64,000 bases of DNA. Origin: Bradyrhizobium diversitatis. Lineage in GTDB: Bacteria; Pseudomonadota; Alphaproteobacteria; Rhizobiales; Xanthobacteraceae. The notes below the pieces were generated by a model. It saw only the letters and a list, made by a program, of their open reading frames with translations, had not been told where the DNA came from and made no database searches. Numbering within the stretch: position 1 is the stretch's first letter; each line of letters begins with the position of its first letter. The DNA is taken from NCBI RefSeq assembly GCF_016031635.1, contig NZ_JACEGD010000040.1, positions 1 to 64,000 of the forward strand, given 5' to 3'. The position numbers and the translations under genes are program-made. Positions 53,185 to 61,890 of this stretch are shown here, piece by piece.

Positions 53185-53949
53185 ATGGTATCGTTGGTCA
53201 TCGACAGACGCTTCCGGGGCCCGCCCAATTCCGGCAACGGAGGCTACGTTTGCGGATGTCTCGCAAGGCACGTCGCCGGAGACGCCGAAGTGACGTTGCG
53301 TGCCCCGCCGCCGCTGGAGCGGCCGCTCGACGTGCTGACGAAGGCCGACGGCGCGATCGAGTTGCGCGAAAAAGACGAACTGCTCGCGACGGCGCGTGCA
53401 GCAGGCATCGATGTGTCGGACGTTCCCAGGGTGAGCTACGCGGCGGCCGAAGAGGCGGTCGGTAGAACACCCTACGACGAGCAGACCCACAATCTTCCGG
53501 GATGCTTCGTCTGTGGCCCCGCACGTGGCCATGGCGACGGTCTCCGGATCTTCGCAGGTCCGCTGCAGGCGGGGGCAGTCCCGGGCAAGCCCGTCGTGTT
53601 CGCGGCCTCCTGGATGCCTCATGGCAGTCTGTCCGGCGAGGACGGTCATGTCGCGCCCGAATTCGTCTGGGCCGCTCTCGATTGCCCGACCGGCTATTGC
53701 AGCGTGGGCGCCCGTCACCTCGGATTGAACGGTGACGAGACGGTTCTGCTCGGACGCATGGCCGCTCGGATCGATCGCCGGCCGCGTCCCGGAGATCGAT
53801 GCGTGGTGGTGGCGTGGCCGACGGGGCGGGAAGGCCGCAAGCTATTTGCCGAAAGCGCCCTGCTTGATGCGGAGCAGGAGGTGCTGGCAACCGCGCGCGC
53901 CACCTGGCTGTTGGTCGACCGGCAGGTCCAGCTCGGAGCAAGTGCATGA
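53185..53949 (+). CDS. Hotdog-fold (thioesterase-like) protein
   Basis: 254 residues. FRGPPNSGNGGYVCG at the start and LPGCFVCGPARGHGDGLRIF with PEFVWAALDCPTGYC in the middle look like two half-hotdog units, as in acyl-CoA thioesterase-like proteins of unknown function. Paired Cys motifs (CFVCG) recur. It overlaps the aldolase gene (ATGA). In an island with a CoA-transferase, a CoA-thioester hydrolase or hydratase role is plausible but not shown. Confidence 0.6.
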   Translation: MVSLVIDRRFRGPPNSGNGGYVCGCLARHVAGDAEVTLRAPPPLERPLDVLTKADGAIELREKDELLATARAAGIDVSDVPRVSYAAAEEAVGRTPYDEQTHNLPGCFVCGPARGHGDGLRIFAGPLQAGAVPGKPVVFAASWMPHGSLSGEDGHVAPEFVWAALDCPTGYCSVGARHLGLNGDETVLLGRMAARIDRRPRPGDRCVVVAWPTGREGRKLFAESALLDAEQEVLATARATWLLVDRQVQLGASA

Positions 53950-54662
53950 ACGCGAATGGGAAGCAGGGCATGAGCGGTTGCGATACGGAGCTCGAACTTC
54001 GTCAATCCATCATCGACGCGTGTCGCGAGATGGCGGCGCAGGGCATCAACCAGGGAACGTCCGGAAACATCAGCGTCCGAACCGAAGACGGCATCCTGCT
54101 CACGCCGTCCGGTCTTCCCTACGACCGCATGAGGCCCGAGGACATCGTGGCCATGAAGTGGGACGGCTCGTGGACCGCGTCGGCCGGCAACGTCCCTTCG
54201 ACGGAATGGCGTTTTCACCTCGACATCCTGAGGTCGAAGCCGGAGGTTGGCGCCGTGGTTCACGCCCATCCGATCTTCTGCACGATCATCGCGATCATGA
54301 ATCGCTCGATCCCCGCGATTCACTACATGATCGCCGCTGCCGGCGGAAACGACATTCCCTGCGCGCCCTATGCCCAATACGGCACGGCGGAGCTGTCGCA
54401 GGCTGCGCTGGACGCGCTTCGCTATCGCCGCGCCTGCCTGCTCGCGCATCACGGGCTGATCGCCGTCGGTCCCAACCTGCGCAAGGCCATGTGGCTCGCG
54501 GTGGAGGTCGAAGTGCTCGCCAAGCAGTATCACGGCTGTCTTCAACTTGGCTCTCCTCCGCTGCTGCCGGACGAGGAAATCGACAGCATCCTGAAGCGAT
54601 GGGGGCAATACGGCCTGCGCGATAGCGAGGGCACGCCCAAGGTCCCTCAGCTGTCGAGCTAG
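53946..54662 (+). CDS. Class II aldolase/adducin-family protein (FucA/AraD-like)
   Basis: 238 residues. GTSGNISVR, LTPSGLPYDRM, the catalytic-type Glu in VPSTEWRFH, zinc ligands in VVHAHPIFC and LAHHGLIAVG are all present. It should cleave or epimerise a (phospho)sugar or sugar-acid with zinc. The sugar kinase that follows suggests the substrate is phosphorylated first. A second start (MSGCDTELE) lies 8 residues in. Confidence 0.87.
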   Translation: MNANGKQGMSGCDTELELRQSIIDACREMAAQGINQGTSGNISVRTEDGILLTPSGLPYDRMRPEDIVAMKWDGSWTASAGNVPSTEWRFHLDILRSKPEVGAVVHAHPIFCTIIAIMNRSIPAIHYMIAAAGGNDIPCAPYAQYGTAELSQAALDALRYRRACLLAHHGLIAVGPNLRKAMWLAVEVEVLAKQYHGCLQLGSPPLLPDEEIDSILKRWGQYGLRDSEGTPKVPQLSS

Positions 54663-54694
54663 ATCACGATCCAACCACTGTCCTGCGAGAACTC

Positions 54695-55657
54695 ATGGCC
54701 TACACTCACGACGTCAGCGTCTGCGGTACTTATATTCTGGATATTCTGGGGGTCCCGGTGACCGAGATTCCGCCCGGTGGCGGCCGCTTGTTGATCGAAG
54801 AAATTCGGCTCGCGGTCGCGGGTACCGCCGGCGGAACGGTCGTCCCTTGCGCGCGTCTCGGTCTGAAGGCGCTCGCGGTCGGCGCCGTCGGCTCCGATGA
54901 GAAGGCCGACTGGATGCTGAACGCGCTGGAGCGTGAAGGTATCGACATCTCTCTCATGGAGCGGATGGCCGGCAGTCCGACCTCGGCCACGATCCTGCCG
55001 ATCCGGCCCGACGGCTCGCGTCCGGTCATGCACGCAAGGGGCGCCTCCGCCCGCTGGCGTATCGCGCCCGACACGCAAAAGGCCGCTTGCCGGAGCAAGA
55101 TTCTGCATCTCGGCGGGGTTGGTTCCTTGCTCGCGATGGATGGAGCGCCTTCTGTCGCATTGCTGCGCGATGCGAAGGCGGCCGGTTGCACGACGACGCT
55201 CGATCTCATCCAGGCGCGGCGCGAAACGCTGGCGCTGGTCGAGCCGCTGCTGCCCTATGTCGACTTCTTCATGCCGAGCATCGATGAGACCAGTGCGATG
55301 GTGGGAACCGACGATCCCGCCGCGTGTGCGCGGTTCTTCATCGACAAGGGCGCGGGGGCCTGCGCCATTTCTCTCGGTGCCGATGGCTCGTTCGTGATGA
55401 CACGCGACGGACGTCAGTTCACGGTGCCGGCGTTCGAGGTCGCGGTCCGCGATACCTCGGGATGCGGCGATTCCTACACGGGCGGCTTCATCGCCGGTCT
55501 GGTTCGCGACTGGGACCTGCTCGACTGCGCCAGGCTCGCGACCGCGACGGCCGCGATCGTCGCGACCGGGCTGGGTTCGGGCGCCAATCTCGTCTCGTTC
55601 GAGGAGACCGTGAAGGCCATGAACACCCTCCCGGTCCGCAAGGCCGCTCGCGCCTGA
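54695..55657 (+). CDS. PfkB-family carbohydrate kinase
   Basis: 320 residues. Start motif VSVCGTYILDILGVP with GTAGGTVVPCARLGLKALAVGAVGSD, then DLIQARRETL, FFMPSIDETSAMVG and the catalytic DTSGCGDSYTGGFIAGL with the base Asp. It phosphorylates a sugar or nucleoside-type alcohol with ATP. It lies 32 bases after the aldolase, which probably works on its product. Confidence 0.9.
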   Translation: MAYTHDVSVCGTYILDILGVPVTEIPPGGGRLLIEEIRLAVAGTAGGTVVPCARLGLKALAVGAVGSDEKADWMLNALEREGIDISLMERMAGSPTSATILPIRPDGSRPVMHARGASARWRIAPDTQKAACRSKILHLGGVGSLLAMDGAPSVALLRDAKAAGCTTTLDLIQARRETLALVEPLLPYVDFFMPSIDETSAMVGTDDPAACARFFIDKGAGACAISLGADGSFVMTRDGRQFTVPAFEVAVRDTSGCGDSYTGGFIAGLVRDWDLLDCARLATATAAIVATGLGSGANLVSFEETVKAMNTLPVRKAARA

Positions 55658-55709
55658 TCCATTCACACCGGCAGAAACTATTCATCCGAACAACAGGGGA
55701 GAACGCAAC

Positions 55710-56456
55710 ATGGCCCGACATGCGATCGTGACGGGAGCAAGCCGTGGAATTGGCCGCGCGATAGCCATCGGCCTTGCAAGGCGCGGCTACGATCTCGCGC
55801 TGACCGACATCGCTGCCCAGGAGAAGGTCCTTCTCGAGACCGTTGCAGAGGTCGGGAAGCTTGGCGGCCGATGCATCCCGGTGCTGGGCGATGTGAGCGA
55901 TGCCGGCGATTGCAGGCGGACCGCGGCTGAAGCCATCCAGGGACTTGGGCACATCGATGTCCTCGTCAACAATGCGGGAATCCTCAGGCTGGCGTCCATC
56001 GACGAGCTGACGACCGACACGTGGGACCAGACGTTCGCCGTCAACACGCGCGGCGTGTTCCAGATGACCCAGGCCGTGGTGGCCCATATGAAGGAGCGCA
56101 AATACGGACGGATCGTCAACATCGCTTCGCTCGCCGCCCGAACGGGCGGTCCGGGACAGTCCCACTACGCTGCATCGAAGTCGGCCGTGGTCGGCTTCAC
56201 GCGCGTCTCGTCCATGGAGTTCGGAGGCCACGGCATCACCGTGAATGCCGTATGTCCGGGCATCATCGTGACGGAGATGGGGCTCAACAATCTCCGCGAT
56301 CCCGAACGAGTTGCCTATTTCGAGAAGGTCACCGACCTGCACCGGCTCGGGCAACCGGAGGACGTCGTCGGTCCAGTAGCGTTCTTTGCGTCGGATGATT
56401 CCGCGTTCGTGACCGGCCAGGCCCTCAACGTGGATGGAGGCATCTTCTACAGCTAG
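55710..56456 (+). CDS. SDR-family oxidoreductase (FabG-like)
   Basis: 248 residues. TGASRGIGRAIAIGLARRGYD, VNNAG, NIASLAA and the active YAASK are all intact; SAFVTGQALNVDGG ends the domain. AGGGGAGAA sits upstream. It should be an NAD(P)-linked alcohol/ketone oxidoreductase. Last gene of the island, 52 bases after the kinase. Subfamily wording is that of sugar or polyol dehydrogenases as much as of FabG. Confidence 0.88.
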   Translation: MARHAIVTGASRGIGRAIAIGLARRGYDLALTDIAAQEKVLLETVAEVGKLGGRCIPVLGDVSDAGDCRRTAAEAIQGLGHIDVLVNNAGILRLASIDELTTDTWDQTFAVNTRGVFQMTQAVVAHMKERKYGRIVNIASLAARTGGPGQSHYAASKSAVVGFTRVSSMEFGGHGITVNAVCPGIIVTEMGLNNLRDPERVAYFEKVTDLHRLGQPEDVVGPVAFFASDDSAFVTGQALNVDGGIFYS

Positions 56457-56923
56457 CGGCCGGACCGTGCGCCGCCAGCAAGTTTCTGGCCCCGCGAGTA
56501 CGGCATAGGCCGTGCAACCATCGCGCAGGGAAGGCCGAGTGATTGGCACGACCTGTATGCTGCTGTGCGGTCTCCCTTTTCGCTATTTTCGCGCAGCAGA
56601 CCGCGGGTGCGAGGTCAGCTCCTGGCTTTCCTGCGCCTCATGGCTTTAGAGGGTGGAGCGATCAAGCAAACCTTGGGCGGATTGCGCCGCGAGAGCGCGA
56701 AGCCGCTATTTGATAACCCGCGTCAGCCGCAATTTCGCTGGTGAGAATGGATTCCGCCCGGCGTGGACGGGCGCGCAGGAACTCTTGCACATGGTCGAAG
56801 CTTGACTCTGCGGGCCAGCGTCGCCGCCGATGGCTGGCCTGCACGGCCTCGCCTCCAAGCCCCCCAGGACCCCCACGGGAACCCCCCAAGGGTGGGGCCG
56901 TGCTTCCAAAGCAGGAGGTGCAA
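56457..56923. other. Intergenic region after the catabolic island
   Basis: About 470 bases. No gene is supported; the minus-strand frame covering it is GC-rich noise. Near 56860-56900 runs of C and G (AGCCCCCCAGGACCCCCACG, ACCCCCCAAGGGTGGGG) could form a hairpin just before the DUF2934 gene. Confidence 0.35.
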
Positions 56924-57085
56924 TTGTCCGAGCCGACCGAGCAAGAGATCAGAGAACGTGCGCATCGCTTGTGGGAGCAAGCCGGCAGGCCTGAAGGCCG
57001 CGAGGAAGAGTTCTGGCAGGCCGCCGAGCAGGAGCTGCGCAACGAGGACAAGTCGAACACGTTGCGGACGCCGGATACGCTGTGA
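56924..57085 (+). CDS. DUF2934-family small protein, 53 aa
   Basis: TTG start, five bases after AGGAGGTG. The product contains EQEIRERAHRLWEQAGRPEGREEEFWQAAE, the DUF2934 signature, and is almost entirely one helical unit. Such proteins are common in rhizobia; their role is unknown to me. The stop overlaps the next gene's GTG (GTGA), so the two are translationally coupled. Confidence 0.75.
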   Translation: MSEPTEQEIRERAHRLWEQAGRPEGREEEFWQAAEQELRNEDKSNTLRTPDTL

Positions 57086-57267
57086 CCGACAAGACCTGCC
57101 CCTCCTGCCACGGACTGGGATGGGTCTGCGAAAACCATCCGCTCCGGGTCTGGAGTGAGAAGCTGGCCGGCTGCCGCTGAGGCGAGGGCATGCCCTGCAC
57201 CTGCAACACGGCCGAAGTTCCCGAAGCCAGGGTGGTAATCGTCGAAGCGGACACGACGTGGCACTAA
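57082..57267 (+). pseudogene. Cys-rich zinc-ribbon-like mini-protein interrupted by TGA
   Basis: From the GTG at 57082 the frame reads CPSCHGLGWVCENHPLRVW ... LAGCR, meets TGA at 57178-57180, and continues GEGMPCTCN to TAA at 57265-57267. In the rhizobial family I recognise, this place reads C-x-C-G-x-G-M-P-C-x-C-N, so TGA sits exactly where Cys is expected (TGC or TGT to TGA). A nonsense mutation is the simplest view; it leaves a 32-residue product with the first CxxC. Read-through or selenocysteine are less likely alternatives. Confidence 0.6.
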
Positions 57268-57660
57268 GGCGCGATGCGATTGCGATGAATCGTCATCGCG
57301 CTTTGGGGCGTTGATGGGCCTCGCTTGCCCTGCCGTTCCTGAGAGCTTGATTGCCCGTATCTCTCGCAAGAAGGAGAAAAGCCGCCGGGTTCCTCGCCCT
57401 GGCGGCTTTCGAAAGTCCGTAGCTGTCGATCGTCTCCGCAGCTCGTGCGTACCGCCGTTACCTTGTTTGCGGCCATGCCCGGTCTCTGTAGGGGAAGGCG
57501 CGTGCTTCTGCTGTGATCTGGAGCACACAATGGAAGGGATTCGGTCCATGTCGCCTTCCGGATCCCGGCGCTGCACCGCGATAAGCGCATTCACGCGCGT
57601 CTTCGACACGCGATCTGCGTTACAGCTTGTCCGGGACCCGAGAGATTCGGCGAACGCCCC
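57268..57660. other. Intergenic region with hairpins
   Basis: About 390 bases. AAGGCGCGATG...CATCGCGCTTT (about 57267-57303) and AAAGCCGCC...GGCGGCTTT (57378-57409) can each form a hairpin and may end transcription from either side. No coding sequence is supported. Confidence 0.4.
57378..57409. terminator. Terminator-like hairpin
   Basis: Arms AAAGCCGCC and GGCGGCTTT (9 bp) around a 14-base loop; the flanking A and T tracts make it usable in both directions. It lies between the mini-genes and the end of the solute-binding protein gene at 57661. Confidence 0.5.
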
Positions 57661-59451
57661 TCAGCTCCGATACCACGCCGCCAGGTTCCACGTAATGGTG
57701 TCCCACCCGGAGATGTCGATCATGAGGCTGTTGACGCTCGCGTTAACGATGTGGCGCGAGAGCAGCGGCAGGAACACGTTGGCCCCGCAGAAGATCTCGT
57801 CGACCTTCATCAGCAGCGCGGCGCGCTTGACCGGATCGAGCTCGTTCTGGGCGGCCTTGTAGGCCTTGTCGGCTTCGGGATCGGAATAGCGCGAGTTGTT
57901 GCGGCCCAGCCATTTATTGTCCTTGGTGGCGATCTCCCAGGAGACGCACTGGTTCAGCAAGCGCTCCGGATCGGGCTGCGGCTGCGTCGTGTTGTACATC
58001 TCCATGTCGGCATAGAATTTTGAATAGGTGTCGGGGTTGCCGACGTCGGAGGAGAAGAACACCGATGCGGTGACGGCCTTGATCTCGATCTCGATGCCGG
58101 CCTTCTGGCAGGCCTGCTTGATGATGGCCTGAGTCTTCTGGCGCGGGGCGTTGGTCGAGGTCTGGAAGACGTATTTGAGCTTCTTGCCGTCCTTCTCGCG
58201 GATGCCGTCCGCGCCCCGGGTCCAGCCGGCCTCGTCGAGGATCTTGTTGGCCTTGTCGATGTCGAACTCGTATTTCAGCCTGGGGGACTTGAACTGCTTG
58301 GGCGCGTTGACGAAGCTCGCGGTTGCGAGGGCGCCGCGCCCGTAGATGAATTTCTGGATCGAATCGCGGTCGATCAGGAGATTGATCGCCCGACGAACCG
58401 CGGGATCGGACAGTGTCGGGTGCTTGGTCTTGACGCTCGAACGCTCGCCGTCGACCTCGGTCCAGGGGTCCGTCGTGTTGAGGATGATGAACTCGACATT
58501 GCCCGAAGGCGTGATGTCGAGCTTGCCTTTGCCGCCCGCCTCCATGCGCTTGAGGACCTCCTCCTCCACCTGCATGTTCCAGGCAAAGTCGTATTCGCCG
58601 GTTTGCAGCACCGCACGCGCCGCAGACACCGCGTCGCCGCCACCCTTGACCTCGAGCGTATCGAAATGCGGCTGGTTCTTGACGTGATAGTCGGGATTGC
58701 GCTCGGCGCGGATCATGTCGCCCGGCTTGAACTCGACGAATTTGTACGGACCGGTGCCGACCGGCTTGAGATTGCCCGGAGCCTCGCGCGACTTGGCGCC
58801 GACATAGTCGCCGAAATGATGCTTTGGCAGGATCTGGCCGACCGAGCCGCCGACGAACGGGTCGGCCCAGAACGGCGTCGGCGCCTTGAAGAGCACCTTG
58901 ACGGCGTAGTCGTCGATCTTCTCGACCTTGATGTCCTTGTAGGAGCCCGTGGTGTAGGCCGCGGTCGCGAGGTCCGCGGCGTACTGCCAGGTGAAGACGA
59001 CGTCGTCGGCGGTGAATGGCTTGCCGTCGTGCCAGTTGACGCCCCGCTTCAGCTTCCAGATCACGCTCATGCCGTCCGCGGCAAGGCCGCCGTTCGCCTT
59101 GGTCGGCACCTCGGCGGCCAGGCAGGGAATGAGATTGCCGTCTTTGTCCCAGCCGGCGAGCGGCTCGAAGAAGATGCGCGTGGCGATCTGGTCCTTGGTG
59201 CCGATCGCGAAATGCGGATTGAGCAGGGTGGGCGCCTGCCACAGCAGGATCTTGAGCGTGCCGCCGCCGCCGGCCTTGGTCGGCTTGTAGGCAAGCGTGG
59301 CGTCCGCCATCGCCACGTCATGCCACACCAGGATCTGGCTCGCGACCGGTGCGGCGATCCCGATCGCGGCGACCTTCCGGATGAACGAGCGTCGCGACAG
59401 CCTGCCTTGCTTCACCTCGGCGATCAAACCGCGGATCTCATTCTCGTTCAT
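57661..59451 (-). CDS. ABC transporter solute-binding protein, family 5 (peptide/DppA type)
   Basis: 596 residues from the ATG at 59451 (AGGA upstream). RLSRRSFIRKVAAIG is a Tat signal behind an unusually long 15-residue lead. GGGGTLKILLWQAPTLLNPHFAIGTKDQIATRIFFEPL, LKRGVNWHDGKPFTADDVVFTW and VGTGPYKFVEFKPGDMIRAERNPDYH are diagnostic. It binds peptides or similar solutes in the periplasm. Its permease and ATPase genes are not in the window; it faces away from the metQ-like gene. Confidence 0.92.
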   Translation of the reverse strand: MNENEIRGLIAEVKQGRLSRRSFIRKVAAIGIAAPVASQILVWHDVAMADATLAYKPTKAGGGGTLKILLWQAPTLLNPHFAIGTKDQIATRIFFEPLAGWDKDGNLIPCLAAEVPTKANGGLAADGMSVIWKLKRGVNWHDGKPFTADDVVFTWQYAADLATAAYTTGSYKDIKVEKIDDYAVKVLFKAPTPFWADPFVGGSVGQILPKHHFGDYVGAKSREAPGNLKPVGTGPYKFVEFKPGDMIRAERNPDYHVKNQPHFDTLEVKGGGDAVSAARAVLQTGEYDFAWNMQVEEEVLKRMEAGGKGKLDITPSGNVEFIILNTTDPWTEVDGERSSVKTKHPTLSDPAVRRAINLLIDRDSIQKFIYGRGALATASFVNAPKQFKSPRLKYEFDIDKANKILDEAGWTRGADGIREKDGKKLKYVFQTSTNAPRQKTQAIIKQACQKAGIEIEIKAVTASVFFSSDVGNPDTYSKFYADMEMYNTTQPQPDPERLLNQCVSWEIATKDNKWLGRNNSRYSDPEADKAYKAAQNELDPVKRAALLMKVDEIFCGANVFLPLLSRHIVNASVNSLMIDISGWDTITWNLAAWYRS

Positions 59452-59906
59452 CGGACGTCCTCCACCTGCGCAACTCGTCGCCAAGCAGCCATCATGTTTC
59501 ATGACGGCGGGGGCGGCAATGCCGGCAAGCCGGGGATGCGACGAAATGACGATGCGGAGAGCGCCCACTGGCGGGGCACGGACCCGGATCGCCTGCCTGA
59601 GAGATCCAGGCGGCGATCCGGTGCGATCTAGGTGAACTTGGGGAAGTTCTAAGGCCGCACCGGAACGCTACCCCGGCAGGCGCAGATCCATCAAGTTTCG
59701 GAGTGTTGCGCTGGCGAAAGAATCATTGCCGCGGCCGGGAAATCGCCACACATGAAAGATGCCCGGCGTGATTTCTTTTCCGTTTGATGTCGAATGGAGA
59801 ACGTGCGTCCGCGGGGGCCTGCCAATATGGTTTTCCATTTCATTGATTTCGCGCGGCGGGGAAGCGAATACGGTTCCATATTTGTCGCAGACCTACGGAG
59901 ACCAAG
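59452..59906. other. Divergent intergenic region
   Basis: About 455 bases between two solute-binding-protein genes facing apart. Both promoters should be here. GATCCAGGCGGCGATCCGG around 59606-59624 has a short repeated GATCC, but no clear operator was found. Confidence 0.35.
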
Positions 59907-60689
59907 ATGTCGTTTCGCCTGCCTCTGATCCTCTCTGCCGTGCTCGCCGCATGGTCCTCCACAGCCGGGGCCGAGGCCATCAAGATCGGCGTGACGCCGG
60001 GGCCGCATGCGCAGATCCTCGAGGCCGTGAAGCCGATCGCCGCCAAGCGGGGACTCGATATTCAGCTCCTCGAGTTCTCCGACTACGTGGTGCCGAACGC
60101 GGCGCTCGATTCCGGCGACATCCAGGCCAATTCGTTCCAGAACCAGCCTTACCTGGACAACCAGAAGGCCGACCGCGGCTACAAGATCGAGGCCGTCGGC
60201 CTGACTGTGAATTTCCCGATCGGCGTCTATTCGAAGAAGCATAAAGCCTTCGCCGACCTCCCCGAGGGCGGCAAGGTCTCGATCCCGAACGATCCGACCA
60301 ATGGCGGCCGCGTGCTGCTGCTGCTGCGCGACAAGGGCGTGATCAAGCTGAAGGACGGTGTCGGCTTCAAGCCCACGGTGCTCGACATCACCGAGAATCC
60401 CAGGAAGCTGAAGTTCATCGAGGTGGACGCGGCGCAGGCGCCACGCGCGCTCGACGACGTCGACGCCGCCGCGATCAACACCAATTATGCAACCCAGGCC
60501 GGCCTCGATCCGGTCAAGGATCCGATCCTGCGCGAGGATCCGAAGGGCCCCTACGTCAACCTGATCGCCGTCCGTACCGCCGACAAGGACAAGCCCTGGG
60601 TCAAGATCCTCGTGGACAGCTATCACACCCCGGAGGTCAAGGAGTTCGTGCTGACCAAGTTCAAGGGCGCCGTGCTGCCGAGCTGGTAG
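59907..60689 (+). CDS. MetQ/NlpA-family substrate-binding protein
   Basis: 260 residues. Signal peptide to about residue 22 (AGAEAIKIGVTPGPHAQILEAVKPIAAKRG) without a lipobox Cys, so a soluble periplasmic form. LLEFSDYVVPNAALDSGDIQANSFQNQPYLDNQ and the NTNYA motif are typical of methionine-type binding proteins. No MetN or MetI genes adjoin, and the genes that follow suggest a different sulfur- or nitrogen-containing ligand. Confidence 0.9.
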   Translation: MSFRLPLILSAVLAAWSSTAGAEAIKIGVTPGPHAQILEAVKPIAAKRGLDIQLLEFSDYVVPNAALDSGDIQANSFQNQPYLDNQKADRGYKIEAVGLTVNFPIGVYSKKHKAFADLPEGGKVSIPNDPTNGGRVLLLLRDKGVIKLKDGVGFKPTVLDITENPRKLKFIEVDAAQAPRALDDVDAAAINTNYATQAGLDPVKDPILREDPKGPYVNLIAVRTADKDKPWVKILVDSYHTPEVKEFVLTKFKGAVLPSW

Positions 60690-60817
60690 GCAATCTGCCT
60701 GCGTAAAGTCCAAGTAACGGCGATCCGGCGGGCAGCCTTGCGCAATGCCCCGCTTGTCTGGAACTGCAGCAACCGACATCATCGGGGGCGTGGCAATCCT
60801 CGCCCGACAGGGGTCGT

Positions 60818-61852
60818 ATGAAACGCTTCGCAAACCTGAAACGCCTGGGCTTCTTCACGCGGTTGCTCGACGAGGCGCCGCCGGCGGACCGTTATCGCTT
60901 CGCGGCCGAACAGATCGTGCACGCCGAGAAGGCCGGGCTCGATTCCGCATGGATCGCGCAGCATCATTTTCACGAGCGCGAGGGCGGCCTGCCATCGCCC
61001 TTCACGTTCCTCGGCTACGTCGCCGCGCAGACCTCGCGCGTCCGCCTCGGCACCGGCATCGTCACGCTGCCGCTGGAGAATGCGGTCAGGGTTGCGGAGA
61101 ACGCCGCGGTGCTCGATCTGCTCTGCAACGGCCGCTTCGAGCTCGGCGTCGGCACCGGTGGCAATCCTTCGGCCTTTGCCGCTTTCGGCCTCGACAGCGC
61201 GCAGCGCAACGAGATCTTTGCGCGCAATCTCGAAATCGTTCGCACGGCCCTGGTCGGCAAGCCGCTCGACGGCGGCGACACGCTCTATCCGCTGCGGCCA
61301 CAATTGGACAAGCGCATCTGGCAGGCGACATTCTCGGTCGCGGGCGGTGCCCGGGCCGGCAAGGTCGGCGATGGCCTGTTGCTGTCGCGCACCCAGCCGC
61401 GGGCCAAGGAGGCGCCGAAAGCCACGCTCGCCGAGATCCAGAACCCGATCATCGATGCCTATCTCGCAGCGCTGCCGCCGGGATGCGAGCCCCGCATCAT
61501 GGCCTCGCGTAGCGTCTTCGTCGCCGACGACCATCGCGAGGCGATGCGCTTCGCAGACATCGGACTGCGGCGCGCGCTGCCGCAGTTCCTCAAGGGAGGT
61601 CACGCCAGGCCGGGCGAGACGCTGGAGGAAATGATCACCGCGTTCGACACCCATGTCGGCGCCGCCGATGAGGTGATCGCCTCGCTCCGCATCGATGCCA
61701 CGCTCGAGCGGGTGACCGATCTCGTCTTCCAGGTGCACTCGGTCGATGCGCCGCATCCTTATGTGCTGCGATCGATCGAGCTCGTCGCCGACAAGGTCGC
61801 GCCGGCGCTGGGCTGGACCCGGACGGCACCCGAAGTGGCGCTGGCGGGCTAG
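60818..61852 (+). CDS. Luciferase-like (LLM class) FMN-dependent monooxygenase
   Basis: 344 residues. LKRLGFFTRL, AEKAGLDSAWIAQHHFHEREGGLPSPFTFLGYVAAQTSRVRLGTGIVTLPLENAVRVAENAAVLDLLCNGRFELGVGTGG is the bacterial-luciferase fold. It belongs to a group found repeatedly next to CMD- and AhpD-domain proteins, as here. It needs reduced FMN; no reductase gene is present in the window next to it. Substrate unknown. Confidence 0.9.
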   Translation: MKRFANLKRLGFFTRLLDEAPPADRYRFAAEQIVHAEKAGLDSAWIAQHHFHEREGGLPSPFTFLGYVAAQTSRVRLGTGIVTLPLENAVRVAENAAVLDLLCNGRFELGVGTGGNPSAFAAFGLDSAQRNEIFARNLEIVRTALVGKPLDGGDTLYPLRPQLDKRIWQATFSVAGGARAGKVGDGLLLSRTQPRAKEAPKATLAEIQNPIIDAYLAALPPGCEPRIMASRSVFVADDHREAMRFADIGLRRALPQFLKGGHARPGETLEEMITAFDTHVGAADEVIASLRIDATLERVTDLVFQVHSVDAPHPYVLRSIELVADKVAPALGWTRTAPEVALAG

Positions 61853-61890
61853 CCGGAATGAAACATGTTCGCGCTGCACGAGGCTGACTG

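Noticed and set aside
57082..57267. Calling the interrupted mini-gene a selenoprotein
   Set aside because: No selenocysteine machinery or insertion element is visible in the window; a point mutation is the simpler explanation.
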